Shown here: positions 39,881 through 49,935 of the stretch, piece after piece | Layout: every line of letters starts with the position of its first letter | Position numbering within the stretch: position 1 is the first letter of the stretch | NCBI GenBank assembly: GCA_019415335.1 | Contig: DXKH01000056.1 | Location: forward strand, 1 to 64,000 | DNA length: 64,000 nucleotides | Source: Citrobacter sp. | Lineage (GTDB): Bacteria > Pseudomonadota > Gammaproteobacteria > Enterobacterales > Enterobacteriaceae | Direction: 5' to 3' | The notes under the pieces: model-generated | The model's input: the letters and a program-made list of their open reading frames with translations, nothing else | Databases searched by the model: none | What the model was told of the DNA's origin: nothing | Position numbers and translations under genes: made by a program

Positions 39881-42800
39881 CGTTGTTCAGTTCGGCGGTG
39901 CTGCCCACGTTCAGGCTGTTGTACAGCGCGTTGTTGGTGTACCCCGCGTCCAGCGCCTGTGCCACGCTGCTGACGTTACCGTCCGTCGTCACGTCTGCGT
40001 AGGCGTTTTTGCTCATCGTAACGTCAACGTTACCGTCCTGGTCTTTGGTTCCGGTCGCCGTCCACACCACGCTGGTCGAGGTGATATTCTCCTCGCCGGT
40101 GATGGTCCCCCCCGTGGAGGTAAAGACATTGTTGAAGGTCTGCGTCTGTGCCGCCGTTCCCGCGGTAAATCCGGTGTCCACCTTGACGCCCGTCAGATTC
40201 ATCGTGTTCGCGCTCAGCGTCCCTGCTGAACCATCGGCATTGGTGCCCACGGTATAACCGGAAACCGTCTGCGCTGTCGGGTCTGTTCCCATATGCGGAT
40301 CATCGTCGGCCATCGGCGCACCATTGAGGTTAATCGCGCCCTTATTCACCACCGAACTGGATCCGTCGGCGTAAAATGCCTGTCCATAATCGGCATTGAT
40401 GTTAATCACGCCGCTTTCATCATTGATGGCAACGCCCCCTTCCATCGCCCCCATTGCGGTCAGCCCACCCTGACCTGTGGAATATTCATCTGTGCCGAGG
40501 TTGATGGTCCCCTGGTTAACCACGGTACCGCCATAGGCCAGCATGCCGAAGCCGGAGTCGGTAACATTGATGGTGCCGGTGTTGGTGGCGGTGGCACTGT
40601 CCGTTGCCAGCATCCCCGCGCCGTTTTGCCAGGTATTCTTGTTGTAGTCCGCGTTATAACTCATCCCGGTCACAGTGCCGTTTTCGTCCAGCGTCGGAAC
40701 ATAGCTGTTCAGGTTGATGGTCCCTTCATTGGTCCCTGTCGTGCCGCTGTTGCTTACCGCCACGCCATAGGAACCCAGACCCGTGGCTGAAATTGTCCCT
40801 TCTGCCGTGTTGTCTACCGTAGCACCGTCCATACCTAATAACAGATAATGGCGGTCCCAACCCGCACCTAAAGGACTATTCTGCCCTTCACTATATATAC
40901 TCCAACTAGGGTCAAGACCACGAGAGACAGAGATCAACATACCGCTATTCGTTGCCTGGCTTCCGCTACCCGTCGCATAGAGCAAAGCGTTGTCCAGCGA
41001 ACTATCAGTCAAAGTTGCGATACTCTGAATTTCACCTCTGTTAATGATACCTGCACCATCCGCAGCACTGAGAACAGTGACAGAAGTCGATGTGTTAATC
41101 TGCCCATCGTTCTCAGCAACACTCCCGGCACCGGAGGTCTGAATCACAGCTATTTCAGGGGAGATTGCATAAAAATAAGCAAGCCCTGCATCCATGTCGA
41201 TATTCAGAACAGAGGTATCATCAAGTAATAGTGAACCTCCATCTGACATCTTCGCAAAAACCGCCGTGCCTGGAACTGCTGACGCTTGCCCAGCATCAAT
41301 AGATGAAATAGCAAGAGAAGAGTTACCGCTGACAATTACCTCACTGTCCCCGCTGACCCTGATACCTGTTTTGGAGTTATCGTTATATTGCCGTACAGTC
41401 ACACTATCATTTGTAGCATCAATATTGACGCCGTCTTTCAGATAAACCGTGTTGTTATCACCTTCAACGTCAAGCCCGGTCACCGTTACTACTCCTGAGT
41501 CATCATCCACCGTCCGCTTTTCATCCAGGGTCAGACTGCCGTCCAGGGTGATGGTATTACCCGTGCCGGTAACACTGACCCCGGTGATATCTGCATCACT
41601 CTCTGCGCTGACCTGCCCCAGCGCGGTGGGCGAACTGATAGTCACATCACCGGTGATATCCACACGGTTCTGGTCGCCCACGACCGCCACCCCTGTCTCG
41701 CCGTGTACCGTCCCCGCCGCATCCTGCTCGATGGCCAGACTCACATCACCATCAAGTTTTGTGCTGCCGTTATTGCCGCTGATACTGACCCCGGTCGCGT
41801 CATTACTCGCCGTGATAGTCCCGGTGTTGGTAAAGCTGGCGTTGTCACCGCTGATGCTGATGCCCACGGACCCGGCATCTTTCGCCGTCACGGTGCCCTT
41901 GTTGGTGATCGTCGCCGATTTACCGCTGACCGACAGCCCGGTCGCCCCGTTGGTCGCCAGAATATCGCCGCTCTGGGTGACATTCGCGTTGTCACCGTTG
42001 ATTTGGGTTCCGGTTCCGCCATCACTGGCGCTGGTGTCACCGCTGATGGTGTTGTTGGTATCGTCACCGCTGATCACCGTTCCGGTGCCGCCACCCGAGG
42101 CGTTCGTGTCTCCGCTGATGGTGTTGGTCGTATCATCACCGCTGATCACCGTTCCGGTGCCGCCACCAGAGGCGTTCGTGTCTCCGCTGATGGTGTTGGT
42201 CGTATCGTCACCGCTGATCACCGTTCCGGTACCGCCGTCTGCCGCGGTGGTATCGCCGCTGATGGTGTTGGTGGTGTCATTTCCGTTGATGATGGTGCCG
42301 GTCTCACCGCTGCCGCTGGCCGTGCTGTCGCCATCCACCTGGTTCGACTTGCCGTCACCGTCGATCACGTTGGTATTCGCTGAGGCCAACACCACTTGCC
42401 CCTGGCTGTTAAAACCCCAGAACAGGTTGTCCGGGCCGTAAGTGCCTTTAAGCAGCAGATTGTTATTACTGTCGGTTTCCCAGGCCGTCACCGTGGCACT
42501 TTTGCCATCCGGCAGGGTGATAAGCGCATTCTCCCCCTGTTGAGTGTAGGTAAACACGACATCGTTGTAGTTTTGACCGTTAAGGGTCATTGAGGCAAAG
42601 GTCAGGGTATGGGCCGATTCATCCAGCGTGACGCCGTTGGCAAAGGTCTTTGTGACGTCGCCACCATCATCACCGCCGTTGTCTGAATGGTGATCGCCAT
42701 TATCGTTATGCTCAGTGACGCCAATCCCCAATGCGACCGCCGCGGCAAATCCCCCCGCAACCAGCCATGCCAGGTTGCTGTCTTCCGCCTTAAGGCACTC

Positions 42801-42965
42801 CGCAGGCAACTGCTTTTTCTGCTCTGCGCTGAGCGTTTTCATATCCTGCGGGCACACTATTTTTGACTGCACGGGTTGAACCGGGGCGGTGATATTTTCT
42901 GCTGCACCGGCATAGCCGTTGCTTACGGCCATCGCAATGCAGGCCGAGATAAATTTCTTTTGCAT
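39855..42965 (-). pseudogene. BigA-like autotransporter, passenger part, frame-disrupted
   Basis: A 1036-residue surface-protein passenger. The N-terminus has a signal peptide (MQKKFISACIAMAVSNGYAGA) and a conserved CPQDMKTLSAEQKKQLPAEC block. A hydrophobic stretch (LAWLVAGGFAAAVALGIGV) and an Asp/His/Gly linker follow. The rest is beta-helix repeats of the GTGTVISGDDTTNTISGD kind, and the overall plan resembles Salmonella BigA. The frame ends abruptly after NNALEQRAAL, where intact relatives enter the translocator. The remaining barrel follows in another frame, so part of the barrel (roughly 100-130 residues by family length) has been lost. In E. coli yegP occupies this place. Function as adhesin is inferred. 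Confidence 0.85.
41994..42330 (-). repeat. 72-bp tandem repeats in the autotransporter passenger
   Basis: Units start about every 72 bases (anchor ACCGCTGATCACC at 42066, 42138 and 42210, with diverged copies at 41994 and 42282). Two central units are almost identical. They encode a 24-residue beta-helix rung of the form DTTNTISGDTNASGGGTGTV plus ISGD. Near-identity points to recent expansion or recombination. Confidence 0.9.
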
Positions 42966-43709
42966 GGGAATTCCTTTTATATATTTTTCCGCGAACGAGT
43001 CAGATGCGAGGATAAATAAAACACCCGACCTCTTTAATATTATTTATAACTACGGGCGGAATATAACCGATTATTAAAGTAGATTTTTTAAATAAAGTCG
43101 TGTGTCTTCACTGTTTTTCGCGAGTTAAAAAAATCGGTAAAAATACGCTCCAACCCTGATGTTTTTATACTTTCATTTCAGGTGATAGGTGTATTTATTC
43201 GCCATTACCGCAGACAGTGGGGATATCAACCGGGGGTTTACGTTGCGCCACCTTACCCGCACTGGCACAAGAAAAAGCGCCTACACGGAAAAATATGTCT
43301 GTCTGTAAATATATGCAATAAAAACTCACCTTTCGTTATATACACCAGATATCGCCGGAAAGCTGATTTCGGTCGAATGGCGTAATTAAGAGAACTCATT
43401 ATTTATTGGGGTAAGTTAAATTGACACGTTTTCCCCGATCTAAAGGACTTTCCAGGGTTCAGAATATAAGCAGGCAGCTCTGCCGAAGAACAACGCTGCC
43501 GCTGGCGAATACCGGGAATATGCGGGTCTGGCAGGAAAACGCTGAACGTAAAATCGACAGAAAATAAACAAGACGACCGGGTTGATTGAGCGCACAAGGT
43601 TTACTGCATCTGCGCACGGCGCTACAATGCCCGCCCTTAACGTGAGGACTCTCCTCTAGCCGCTTCATCAGGTGAAGCGGATCTGACCTGTCATCAGAAC
43701 GAGAACACT
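42966..43709. other. AT-rich divergent spacer between autotransporter and trhP
   Basis: 744 bases without a credible gene. The first ~200 bases beside the autotransporter are strongly AT-rich (possible H-NS-bound promoter; inference). A 67-codon open frame at 43182-43385 lacks a ribosome site and family features, so I do not call it. The last part carries an 8-bp perfect hairpin (43660-43680) in the trhP leader. Confidence 0.4.
43660..43680 (+). promoter_or_regulatory. Leader stem-loop upstream of trhP
   Basis: CCGCTTCA and TGAAGCGG form a perfect 8-bp stem with a TCAGG loop, ending 29 bases before the trhP ATG. No T-run follows, so it is more likely an mRNA structure affecting stability or ribosome access than a terminator. 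Confidence 0.5.
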
Positions 43710-45071
43710 ATGTTTAAACCGGAACTCCTTTCCCCGGCGGGAACGCTGAAAAATATGCGTTACGCTTTCGCCTATGGCGCCGATGCCGTCTATGCGGGCC
43801 AGCCGCGTTACTCGCTGCGCGTGCGCAATAACGAATTCAATCACGAGAACCTGCAACTCGGCATTAATGAAGCCCATGCGCTGGGGAAAAAATTCTACGT
43901 GGTAGTCAACATCGCCCCGCATAACGCAAAGCTGAAAACCTTTATCCGCGATTTAAAACCGGTGGTGGAAATGGGGCCGGACGCCCTGATCATGTCCGAT
44001 CCAGGGCTTATCATGCTGGTACGCGAGAACTTCCCGGAAATGCCGATTCATCTTTCCGTGCAGGCCAACGCCGTGAACTGGGCGACGGTGAAATTCTGGC
44101 ATTCGATGGGGCTGACCCGCGTGATTCTGTCGCGCGAGCTATCGCTGGAAGAGATTGAAGAGATCCGCCATCAGGTGCCGGAGATGGAGATTGAGATCTT
44201 CGTTCACGGCGCGCTGTGCATGGCCTACTCTGGCCGCTGCCTGCTCTCCGGTTACATCAATAAGCGCGACCCGAACCAGGGCACCTGCACCAACGCCTGC
44301 CGTTGGGAATACAACGTGCAGGAAGGCAAAGAAGATGTGGTGGGGAATATCGTCCACAAATATGAGCCGATCCCGGTACAAACCGTGGAGCCGACGCTGG
44401 GTATCGGCGCGCCAACCGATAAAGTGTTTATGATTGAAGAGGCCCAGCGTCCGGGTGAATACATGACCGCGTTCGAAGACGAGCACGGCACCTACATCAT
44501 GAACTCGAAAGATCTGCGCGCCATCGCCCACGTTGAACGCCTGACGCAAATGGGCGTGCACTCGCTGAAAATTGAAGGCCGCACCAAATCCTTCTACTAC
44601 TGTGCGCGTACCGCGCAGGTTTATCGGAAAGCGATTGACGACGCCGCGGCTGGCAAGCCGTTTGACCCGCAGTTGCTGGAAACGCTGGAAGGTCTGGCGC
44701 ACCGTGGCTACACCGAAGGTTTTTTGCGTCGCCACACCCATGACGATTATCAGAACTACGAATACGGTTACTCGGTTTCCGAGCGTCAGCAGTTCGTCGG
44801 CGAGTTTACCGGTGAGCGTAAAGGCGATCTCGCAGCCGTGGCGGTGAAGAACAAATTTTCTGTCGGCGACAGCCTGGAACTGATGACCCCACAGGGCAAC
44901 GTGAACTTTACGTTAGCGCAGATGGAAAACGCCAAAGGCGAGCCGATGCCGGTCGCACCGGGTGACGGTTATACCGTATGGATCCCTGTTCCACAGGATC
45001 TGATGCTGGATTATGCGCTGTTAATGCGTAATTTTTCCGGCGAATCGACGCGTAATCCGCACGCTAAATAG
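43710..45071 (+). CDS. trhP: TrhP (YegQ), tRNA U34 hydroxylation protein, peptidase U32 family
   Basis: Takes part in prephenate-dependent formation of 5-hydroxyuridine at tRNA position 34 (established for E. coli TrhP). The U32 signature HGALCMAYSGRCLLSG lies near residues 166-181, with Cys 170 and 177 and further cysteines in GTCTNACRW, a likely iron-sulfur site. The protein is 453 residues, matching E. coli YegQ. ATG 43710 follows GAACGAGAAC. The small RNA gene cyaR follows, as in E. coli. Confidence 0.94.
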   Translation: MFKPELLSPAGTLKNMRYAFAYGADAVYAGQPRYSLRVRNNEFNHENLQLGINEAHALGKKFYVVVNIAPHNAKLKTFIRDLKPVVEMGPDALIMSDPGLIMLVRENFPEMPIHLSVQANAVNWATVKFWHSMGLTRVILSRELSLEEIEEIRHQVPEMEIEIFVHGALCMAYSGRCLLSGYINKRDPNQGTCTNACRWEYNVQEGKEDVVGNIVHKYEPIPVQTVEPTLGIGAPTDKVFMIEEAQRPGEYMTAFEDEHGTYIMNSKDLRAIAHVERLTQMGVHSLKIEGRTKSFYYCARTAQVYRKAIDDAAAGKPFDPQLLETLEGLAHRGYTEGFLRRHTHDDYQNYEYGYSVSERQQFVGEFTGERKGDLAAVAVKNKFSVGDSLELMTPQGNVNFTLAQMENAKGEPMPVAPGDGYTVWIPVPQDLMLDYALLMRNFSGESTRNPHAK

Positions 45072-45106
45072 TCAATCAGGGTTATTTTTTCACGCCAGGA
45101 GGAATC

Positions 45107-45149
45107 TTAGAAACCGATCACATACCGCTTCGTTCATTAAGGGTATTAT
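45107..45149 (+). promoter_or_regulatory. CRP-dependent promoter of cyaR
   Basis: A CRP-like site TTAGA-N6-TCACA (45107-45122) has a perfect right half. Its centre is about 42 bases before the inferred start of CyaR, the class II CRP position. A TATTAT -10 box (45144-45149) ends seven bases before the start. This agrees with known cAMP-CRP activation of cyaR in E. coli. Confidence 0.75.
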
Positions 45150-45156
45150 CCGTTTC

Positions 45157-45244
45157 GCTGAAAAACATAACCCATAAATGCTAGCTGTACCAGGAACCAC
45201 CTCCTTAGCCTGCGTAATCTCCCTTACGCAGGCTTATTTTTTTT
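45157..45244 (+). ncRNA. cyaR: CyaR (RyeE) Hfq-dependent small RNA
   Basis: The sequence from GCTGAAAAACATAACCC through CTAGCTGTACCAGGAACCACCTCC to the terminator is nearly identical to E. coli CyaR. The unpaired CACCTCC stretch is the region that blocks ribosome sites of targets such as ompX, luxS, nadE and yqaE. A 3' hairpin (45207-45234) and T-run complete the ~88-nt RNA. The gene order trhP-cyaR-yegS is preserved. Confidence 0.95.
45207..45244 (+). terminator. Terminator of cyaR
   Basis: AGCCTGCGTAA pairs perfectly with TTACGCAGGCT around TCTCCC, followed by TATTTTTTTT. The T-run also serves as the Hfq-binding tail. Confidence 0.95.
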
Positions 45245-45463
45245 GCGGCCTAAATCGCGGTACTGATGCGTTGGCTGCACTCACTCACCCTGGTCACATC
45301 GTTTTCTATGCTCCCAGGGATTCGTTCATTTGCCGCCTTTCCGTATCGCGATTGAGTTGGCAAAAAAATTTGTATCTGTATTTTAAGCCTGTTCTGACCT
45401 CCCCTTTTCGTTTCTGCTATACACTTTCTTCAGGTCTTTCAAAAACAAACAGGCAAAAACGGA

Positions 45464-46363
45464 ATGGATCATTTCCCCTCCAGCGTATTGATTCTGAATG
45501 GTAAAAGTGCTGATAACCCCGTACTGCGGGAAGCCATTGGGCTGCTCCGTGATGAAGGGGTAGAGATTCACGTTCGCGTCACCTGGGAAAAAGGCGATGC
45601 CGAACGCTATGTCGAAGAGGCCCGTCGTCTGGGCGTTGAAACGGTGATCGCCGGTGGTGGCGACGGCACAATTAACGAGGTGTCGACGGCGCTGATCCAG
45701 TGTGAGGGCCCCGATATTCCGGCGCTGGGCATTCTGCCACTGGGCACCGCCAATGACTTTGCCACCAGCGTCGGGATCCCCGAGGAGTTGGATAAGGCGC
45801 TGAAGCTGGCGATTGTCGGCAACGCCATTGAGATTGATATGGCGCAGGTCAACGACAAGACCTGTTTTATCAATATGGCGACCGGCGGTTTTGGTACGCG
45901 CATCACCACCGAGACGCCGGAAAAACTGAAAGCGGCGCTGGGCGGCGTGTCGTACATCATTCACGGCCTGATGCGCATGGATACGCTAAAGCCGGACCGT
46001 TGCGAAATCCGCGGCGAGAACTTCCACTGGCAGGGTGATGCGCTGGTGATTGGGATTGGTAATGGACGTCAGGCTGGCGGCGGTCAGCAGTTGTGCCCGA
46101 ATGCGTTGATCAATGACGGTTTGCTGCAACTGCGGATTTTCACCGGGGAAGAGATCCTGCCTGCGCTGTTTTCCACCCTGAAACCGCAGGAGGAAAACCC
46201 CAATATCATCGACGGCGCGTCGGCCTGGTTTGATATCCGGGCACCGCATGACATTACCTTTAATCTTGATGGCGAACCGCTGAGCGGACAGGAATTTCAT
46301 ATCGAAATCCTGCCCGCCGCGTTGCGGTGTCGGTTGCCGCCAGATTGCCCGCTACTGCGTTAA
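45464..46363 (+). CDS. yegS: YegS, diacylglycerol-kinase-like lipid kinase
   Basis: A 299-residue lipid kinase with the catalytic-domain motif [12 protein letters not shown] near residues 63-74 and a C-terminal beta-sandwich. The E. coli and Salmonella proteins phosphorylate phosphatidylglycerol in vitro; the physiological substrate is uncertain. PLGTANDFA and the C-terminal LDGEPLSG motif, typical of the DAGK/sphingosine-kinase fold, are intact. The stop codon overlaps the convergent fbaB stop. Confidence 0.94.
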   Translation: MDHFPSSVLILNGKSADNPVLREAIGLLRDEGVEIHVRVTWEKGDAERYVEEARRLGVETVIAGGGDGTINEVSTALIQCEGPDIPALGILPLGTANDFATSVGIPEELDKALKLAIVGNAIEIDMAQVNDKTCFINMATGGFGTRITTETPEKLKAALGGVSYIIHGLMRMDTLKPDRCEIRGENFHWQGDALVIGIGNGRQAGGGQQLCPNALINDGLLQLRIFTGEEILPALFSTLKPQEENPNIIDGASAWFDIRAPHDITFNLDGEPLSGQEFHIEILPAALRCRLPPDCPLLR

Positions 46364-47412
46364 GCAATCGTCACTTTGTTATCGAGATAGACATCCTGCA
46401 CGGCGTTGATCAATTTCACGCCGTCAGCCATCGATTTTTTGAACGCTTTACGACCGAGGATCAGCCCCATCCCGCCTGCGCGTTTGTTGATGACCGCGGT
46501 ACGCACCGCGTCGCTCAGGTCCGTTTCGCCACCTGCCGCGCCGCCGGAGTTGATCAACCCGGCACGCCCCATATAGCAGTTTGCCAGCTGATAGCGCACC
46601 AGATCGATCGGGTTCTCCGTGGTCAGTTTGCTGTAGACGCGATCGTCGGTGTAGCCATAGTTCACGGCTTTGTATCCACCGTTATTTTCCGCCATTTTCT
46701 GTTTGACGATATCCGCGCCAATCGTTGCCGCCAGATGGTTCGCCTGGCCGGTTAAGTCGGCGGAGACGTGGTAATCGACGCCCTCTTTTTTAAACGCCGA
46801 ATTTCGCAGATAGGCCCACAGCACGGTGACCATCCCCAGCTCATGCGCCCGTTCAAAGGCGGCGGAAATCTCTTCAATCTGCCGACGTGACTCTTCTGAA
46901 CCAAAGTAGATGGTTGCGCCGACGGCCACCGCCCCCAGATTGAACGCCTGCTCCACGCTGGCATACAGCGTCTGGTCGAAGGTATTCGGGTAGCTGAGGG
47001 TTTCGTTATGGTTGAGTTTCACCAGGAACGGAATGCGATGCGCGTAACGGCGCGAGACGGAAGCCAGTACGCCATAGGTCGAGGCCACACAGTTACATCC
47101 GGCTTCGATCGCCAGTTCGACAATGTTTTTCGGGTCGAAATAGAGCGGGTTGGCGGCAAACGAGGCACCTGCCGAGTGTTCCACCCCCTGATCGACCGGT
47201 AAAATGGACAGGTAACCCGTTCCCCCCAGACGCCCGGTGTTATACAACGTCTGCATGTTACGCAGAACCGCAGGCGGGCGGTTGTTGTCCACCATCACGC
47301 GGTCGACGTAATCCTGTCCGGGCAGATAGAGTTGGTCAGAGGGTATGGTCATGCAACGATGCTGTAAGAGGCTGTCGGCGTCTTTGCCAAGCAACTGCGC
47401 AATATCAGTCAT
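46360..47412 (-). CDS. fbaB: Fructose-bisphosphate aldolase class I FbaB
   Basis: Schiff-base (DhnA-type, class I) aldolase cleaving or forming fructose-1,6-bisphosphate, used mainly in gluconeogenic growth. ATG 47412 gives 350 residues starting MTDIAQLLG, the E. coli length; a 34-codon upstream extension lacks family similarity. LPVDQGVEH near the N-terminal third and the catalytic-lysine region ([10 protein letters not shown]) are recognisable. A Cra-like sequence (TGAATCGTGCCA, minus strand 47543-47554) lies upstream. The stop shares a TTAA with the yegS stop. Confidence 0.95.
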   Translation of the reverse strand: MTDIAQLLGKDADSLLQHRCMTIPSDQLYLPGQDYVDRVMVDNNRPPAVLRNMQTLYNTGRLGGTGYLSILPVDQGVEHSAGASFAANPLYFDPKNIVELAIEAGCNCVASTYGVLASVSRRYAHRIPFLVKLNHNETLSYPNTFDQTLYASVEQAFNLGAVAVGATIYFGSEESRRQIEEISAAFERAHELGMVTVLWAYLRNSAFKKEGVDYHVSADLTGQANHLAATIGADIVKQKMAENNGGYKAVNYGYTDDRVYSKLTTENPIDLVRYQLANCYMGRAGLINSGGAAGGETDLSDAVRTAVINKRAGGMGLILGRKAFKKSMADGVKLINAVQDVYLDNKVTIA

Positions 47413-47542
47413 AGTTATGCTCCCGTAAGTTCCGAATGCGTCGGAATGTGGATTGTCCTGACCCGCGTTTTGCGGGCAGCCATAAGCCTGGTACCGACCG
47501 GCCATTTTTTCCATCTTTCGGGCATTTTTCAGCGCAATCGGC

Positions 47543-47554
47543 TGGCACGATTCA
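47543..47554 (-). promoter_or_regulatory. Weak Cra (FruR)-like site between fbaB and yegT
   Basis: TGAATCGTGCCA agrees with the Cra half-palindrome TGAATCGTTTCA at 10 of 12 positions. Control of a gluconeogenic aldolase by Cra would make sense, but the match is partial. Confidence 0.35.
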
Positions 47555-47662
47555 CTGACGATAAAGTGTTAAGGCGGTCAAGGTTTCGCCTCAAAGGTAT
47601 TTAAAAGGTATTATTAAATGGTACTGTCATGGCGTACCTTACCTGTCATGAAGGATTTAAAG

Positions 47663-48934
47663 ATGAAAACTACAGTGAAACTGTCGTTCATGATGTTCGT
47701 TGAATGGTTTATCTGGGGAGCCTGGTTTGTTCCACTCTGGCTCTGGTTGAGTAAAAGTGGCTTTACCGCCGGTGAGATTGGCTGGTCTTATGCCTGTACG
47801 GCGATCGCCGCGATTCTGTCGCCGATCCTCGTGGGCTCGCTGACCGACCGCTTCTTCTCGGCACAAAAAGTGTTGGCGGTACTGATGTTCGCCGGTGCGG
47901 TGCTGATGTATTTTGCCGCTCAGCAAACGACGTTCGGTGGATTCTTCCCGCTGCTGTTGGCCTACTCGCTGACCTATATGCCGACCATTGCGCTGACCAA
48001 CAGCATCGCGTTTGCTAACGTGCCGGATGTGGAGCGCGACTTCCCGCGCATCCGCGTGATGGGCACCATCGGCTGGATTGCCTCCGGTCTCGCCTGTGGA
48101 TTCCTGCCACAAATGCTGGGCTATAACGACATCTCGCCAACCAACATCCCGCTGCTGGTGACCGCGGCCAGCTCTGCACTGCTGGGCGTGTTTGCCTTCT
48201 TCCTGCCGGATACGCCGCCGAAAAGCACCGGCAAGATGGACGTCAAAGTGATGCTGGGTCTGGATGCGCTGATCCTGCTGCGTGATAAAAACTTCCTCGT
48301 CTTTTTCTTCTGCTCGTTCCTGTTCGCGATGCCGCTGGCGTTCTATTACATCTTCGCCAATGGGTATCTGACCGAAGTGGGGATGAAAAACGCCACCGGC
48401 TGGATGACCCTCGGTCAGTTCTCCGAAATCTTCTTTATGCTGGCGCTGCCCTTCTTTACCAAGCGCTTTGGTATTAAGAAGGTATTGTTACTTGGTCTTA
48501 TCACGGCGGCGATCCGTTACGGCTTCTTTATTTACGGCGGCGCAGATGAATACTTCACCTATGCCCTGCTGTTCCTCGGTATTTTGCTGCACGGCGTGAG
48601 CTATGACTTCTACTACGTGACGGCCTATATCTACGTCGATAAAAAAGCGCCGGTGCATATGCGAACCGCTGCACAAGGGCTAATCACACTCTGCTGCCAG
48701 GGTTTCGGCAGCCTGCTGGGCTACCGTCTCGGCGGCGTGATGATGGAAAAAATGTTTGCCTATCCGGAGCCGGTCAATGGCCTGACCTTCAACTGGGCAG
48801 GGATGTGGACATTCGGAGCGGTGATGATCGCCGTGATTGCCGTGCTGTTTATGATTTTCTTTCGCGAATCGGACAAAGAAATTACCGCTATTGAGGTTCG
48901 CGAGACTGCGTTGACACAAGGGGAAGTAAAATGA
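47663..48934 (+). CDS. yegT: YegT, nucleoside:proton symporter family transporter
   Basis: Inner-membrane major facilitator of the NupG/XapB nucleoside symporter type with about 12 spans. ATG 47663, eight bases after AAGGA, gives a 423-residue protein beginning MKTTVKLSFMMFVEWFIWGAWF as in E. coli; the frame is open 15 codons further upstream without support. The substrate is not known. Its stop overlaps the yegU start by four bases, so it is coupled to an ADP-ribosylglycohydrolase-family enzyme and a sugar kinase, suggesting uptake of a ribosyl compound. Confidence 0.93.
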   Translation: MKTTVKLSFMMFVEWFIWGAWFVPLWLWLSKSGFTAGEIGWSYACTAIAAILSPILVGSLTDRFFSAQKVLAVLMFAGAVLMYFAAQQTTFGGFFPLLLAYSLTYMPTIALTNSIAFANVPDVERDFPRIRVMGTIGWIASGLACGFLPQMLGYNDISPTNIPLLVTAASSALLGVFAFFLPDTPPKSTGKMDVKVMLGLDALILLRDKNFLVFFFCSFLFAMPLAFYYIFANGYLTEVGMKNATGWMTLGQFSEIFFMLALPFFTKRFGIKKVLLLGLITAAIRYGFFIYGGADEYFTYALLFLGILLHGVSYDFYYVTAYIYVDKKAPVHMRTAAQGLITLCCQGFGSLLGYRLGGVMMEKMFAYPEPVNGLTFNWAGMWTFGAVMIAVIAVLFMIFFRESDKEITAIEVRETALTQGEVK

Positions 48935-49935
48935 AAGCAGAACGTATTCTCGGTGCCCTTTACGGGCAGGCGTTAGGGGATGCGATGGGGATGCCGTCAG
49001 AACTGTGGCCCAGAAGTCGCGTTAAAGCGCACTTTGGCTGGATTGACCGCTTTCTGCCGGGCCCAAAAGAAAATAATGCGGCCTGTTATTTTGACCGCGC
49101 AGAATTTACCGACGATACCTCAATGGCGCTCTGTCTGGCGGATGCCCTGCTGGAACGCGACGGCGAGATCGACCCGGACCTGATTGGGCGTAACATTCTC
49201 GACTGGGCGCTGCGCTTTGACGCCTTCAACAAAAACGTCCTCGGGCCGACGTCGAAAATCGCCCTGAACGCGATTCGCGACGGGAAACCAGTGGCGGAAC
49301 TGGAGAATAACGGCGTCACCAACGGCGCGGCCATGCGCGTATCGCCATTGGGATGCCTGCTGCCCGCCCGCGATCTCGATGCGTTTATCGACGACGTGGC
49401 GCTGGCCTCCAGTCCGACGCACAAATCGGATCTGGCTATCGCCGGTGCGGTGGTGGTGGCATGGGCGATTTCACGGGCGATCGACGGCGAAGCGTGGGCA
49501 GACATCGTTGAATCACTCCCCGCTATCGCGTTGCACGCCCAACAAAAGCGGATCACCACGTTCAGCGCGTCGCTCTCTGCACGTCTGGAGATGGCGCTGA
49601 AAATTGTGCGTAATGCGGACGGTGCCGAAGCCGCCAGCGAACAGCTGTATCAGGTGATCGGTGCCGGAACCAGCACGATCGAATCGGTGGCCTGCGCCGT
49701 TGCGATGGTCGAACTGGCGCAAACGGATCCCAATCGCTGCGCCATTCTGTGTGCCAATCTCGGCGGCGATACCGATACCATTGGGGCAATGGCAACGGCC
49801 ATTTGTGGCGCGTTACAAGGTGTCAGCGCCATCAACCCGGTATGGAAACAGGAGCTGGATGCGGTCAATCAGCTCGATTTCAGCCGCTATGCGACGGCGC
49901 TTGCACGTCTGCGCCAACGTCGGGAGGCGTCATGA
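48931..49935 (+). CDS. yegU: YegU, ADP-ribosylglycohydrolase (DraG) family protein
   Basis: A 334-residue all-alpha DraG/ARH-family hydrolase. The metal-binding motifs are complete: FTDDTSMALCL near residues 51-61 and GGDTDTIGAMATA near 276-288, with the N-terminal GQALGDAMGMP. Such enzymes hydrolyse N-glycosidic bonds at ADP-ribose or related ribosides using two Mg ions. The natural substrate is unknown. It overlaps yegT and yegV by four bases each, so the three genes are translated together. Confidence 0.93.
   Translation: MKAERILGALYGQALGDAMGMPSELWPRSRVKAHFGWIDRFLPGPKENNAACYFDRAEFTDDTSMALCLADALLERDGEIDPDLIGRNILDWALRFDAFNKNVLGPTSKIALNAIRDGKPVAELENNGVTNGAAMRVSPLGCLLPARDLDAFIDDVALASSPTHKSDLAIAGAVVVAWAISRAIDGEAWADIVESLPAIALHAQQKRITTFSASLSARLEMALKIVRNADGAEAASEQLYQVIGAGTSTIESVACAVAMVELAQTDPNRCAILCANLGGDTDTIGAMATAICGALQGVSAINPVWKQELDAVNQLDFSRYATALARLRQRREAS

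Noticed and set aside
41449..42441. 330-codon plus-strand frame opposite the autotransporter, rich in SPLMVLVVSSPLITVPVPP repeats
   Set aside because: The regular repeats only mirror the 72-bp passenger repeats; there is no ribosome site or signal peptide.
43182..43385. 67-codon open frame in the trhP-autotransporter spacer
   Set aside because: No clear ribosome site, odd composition and no recognisable feature; treated as non-coding.
45178..45504. 108-codon frame beginning inside cyaR
   Set aside because: It starts within the sRNA, runs through its terminator and into yegS; not a plausible gene.
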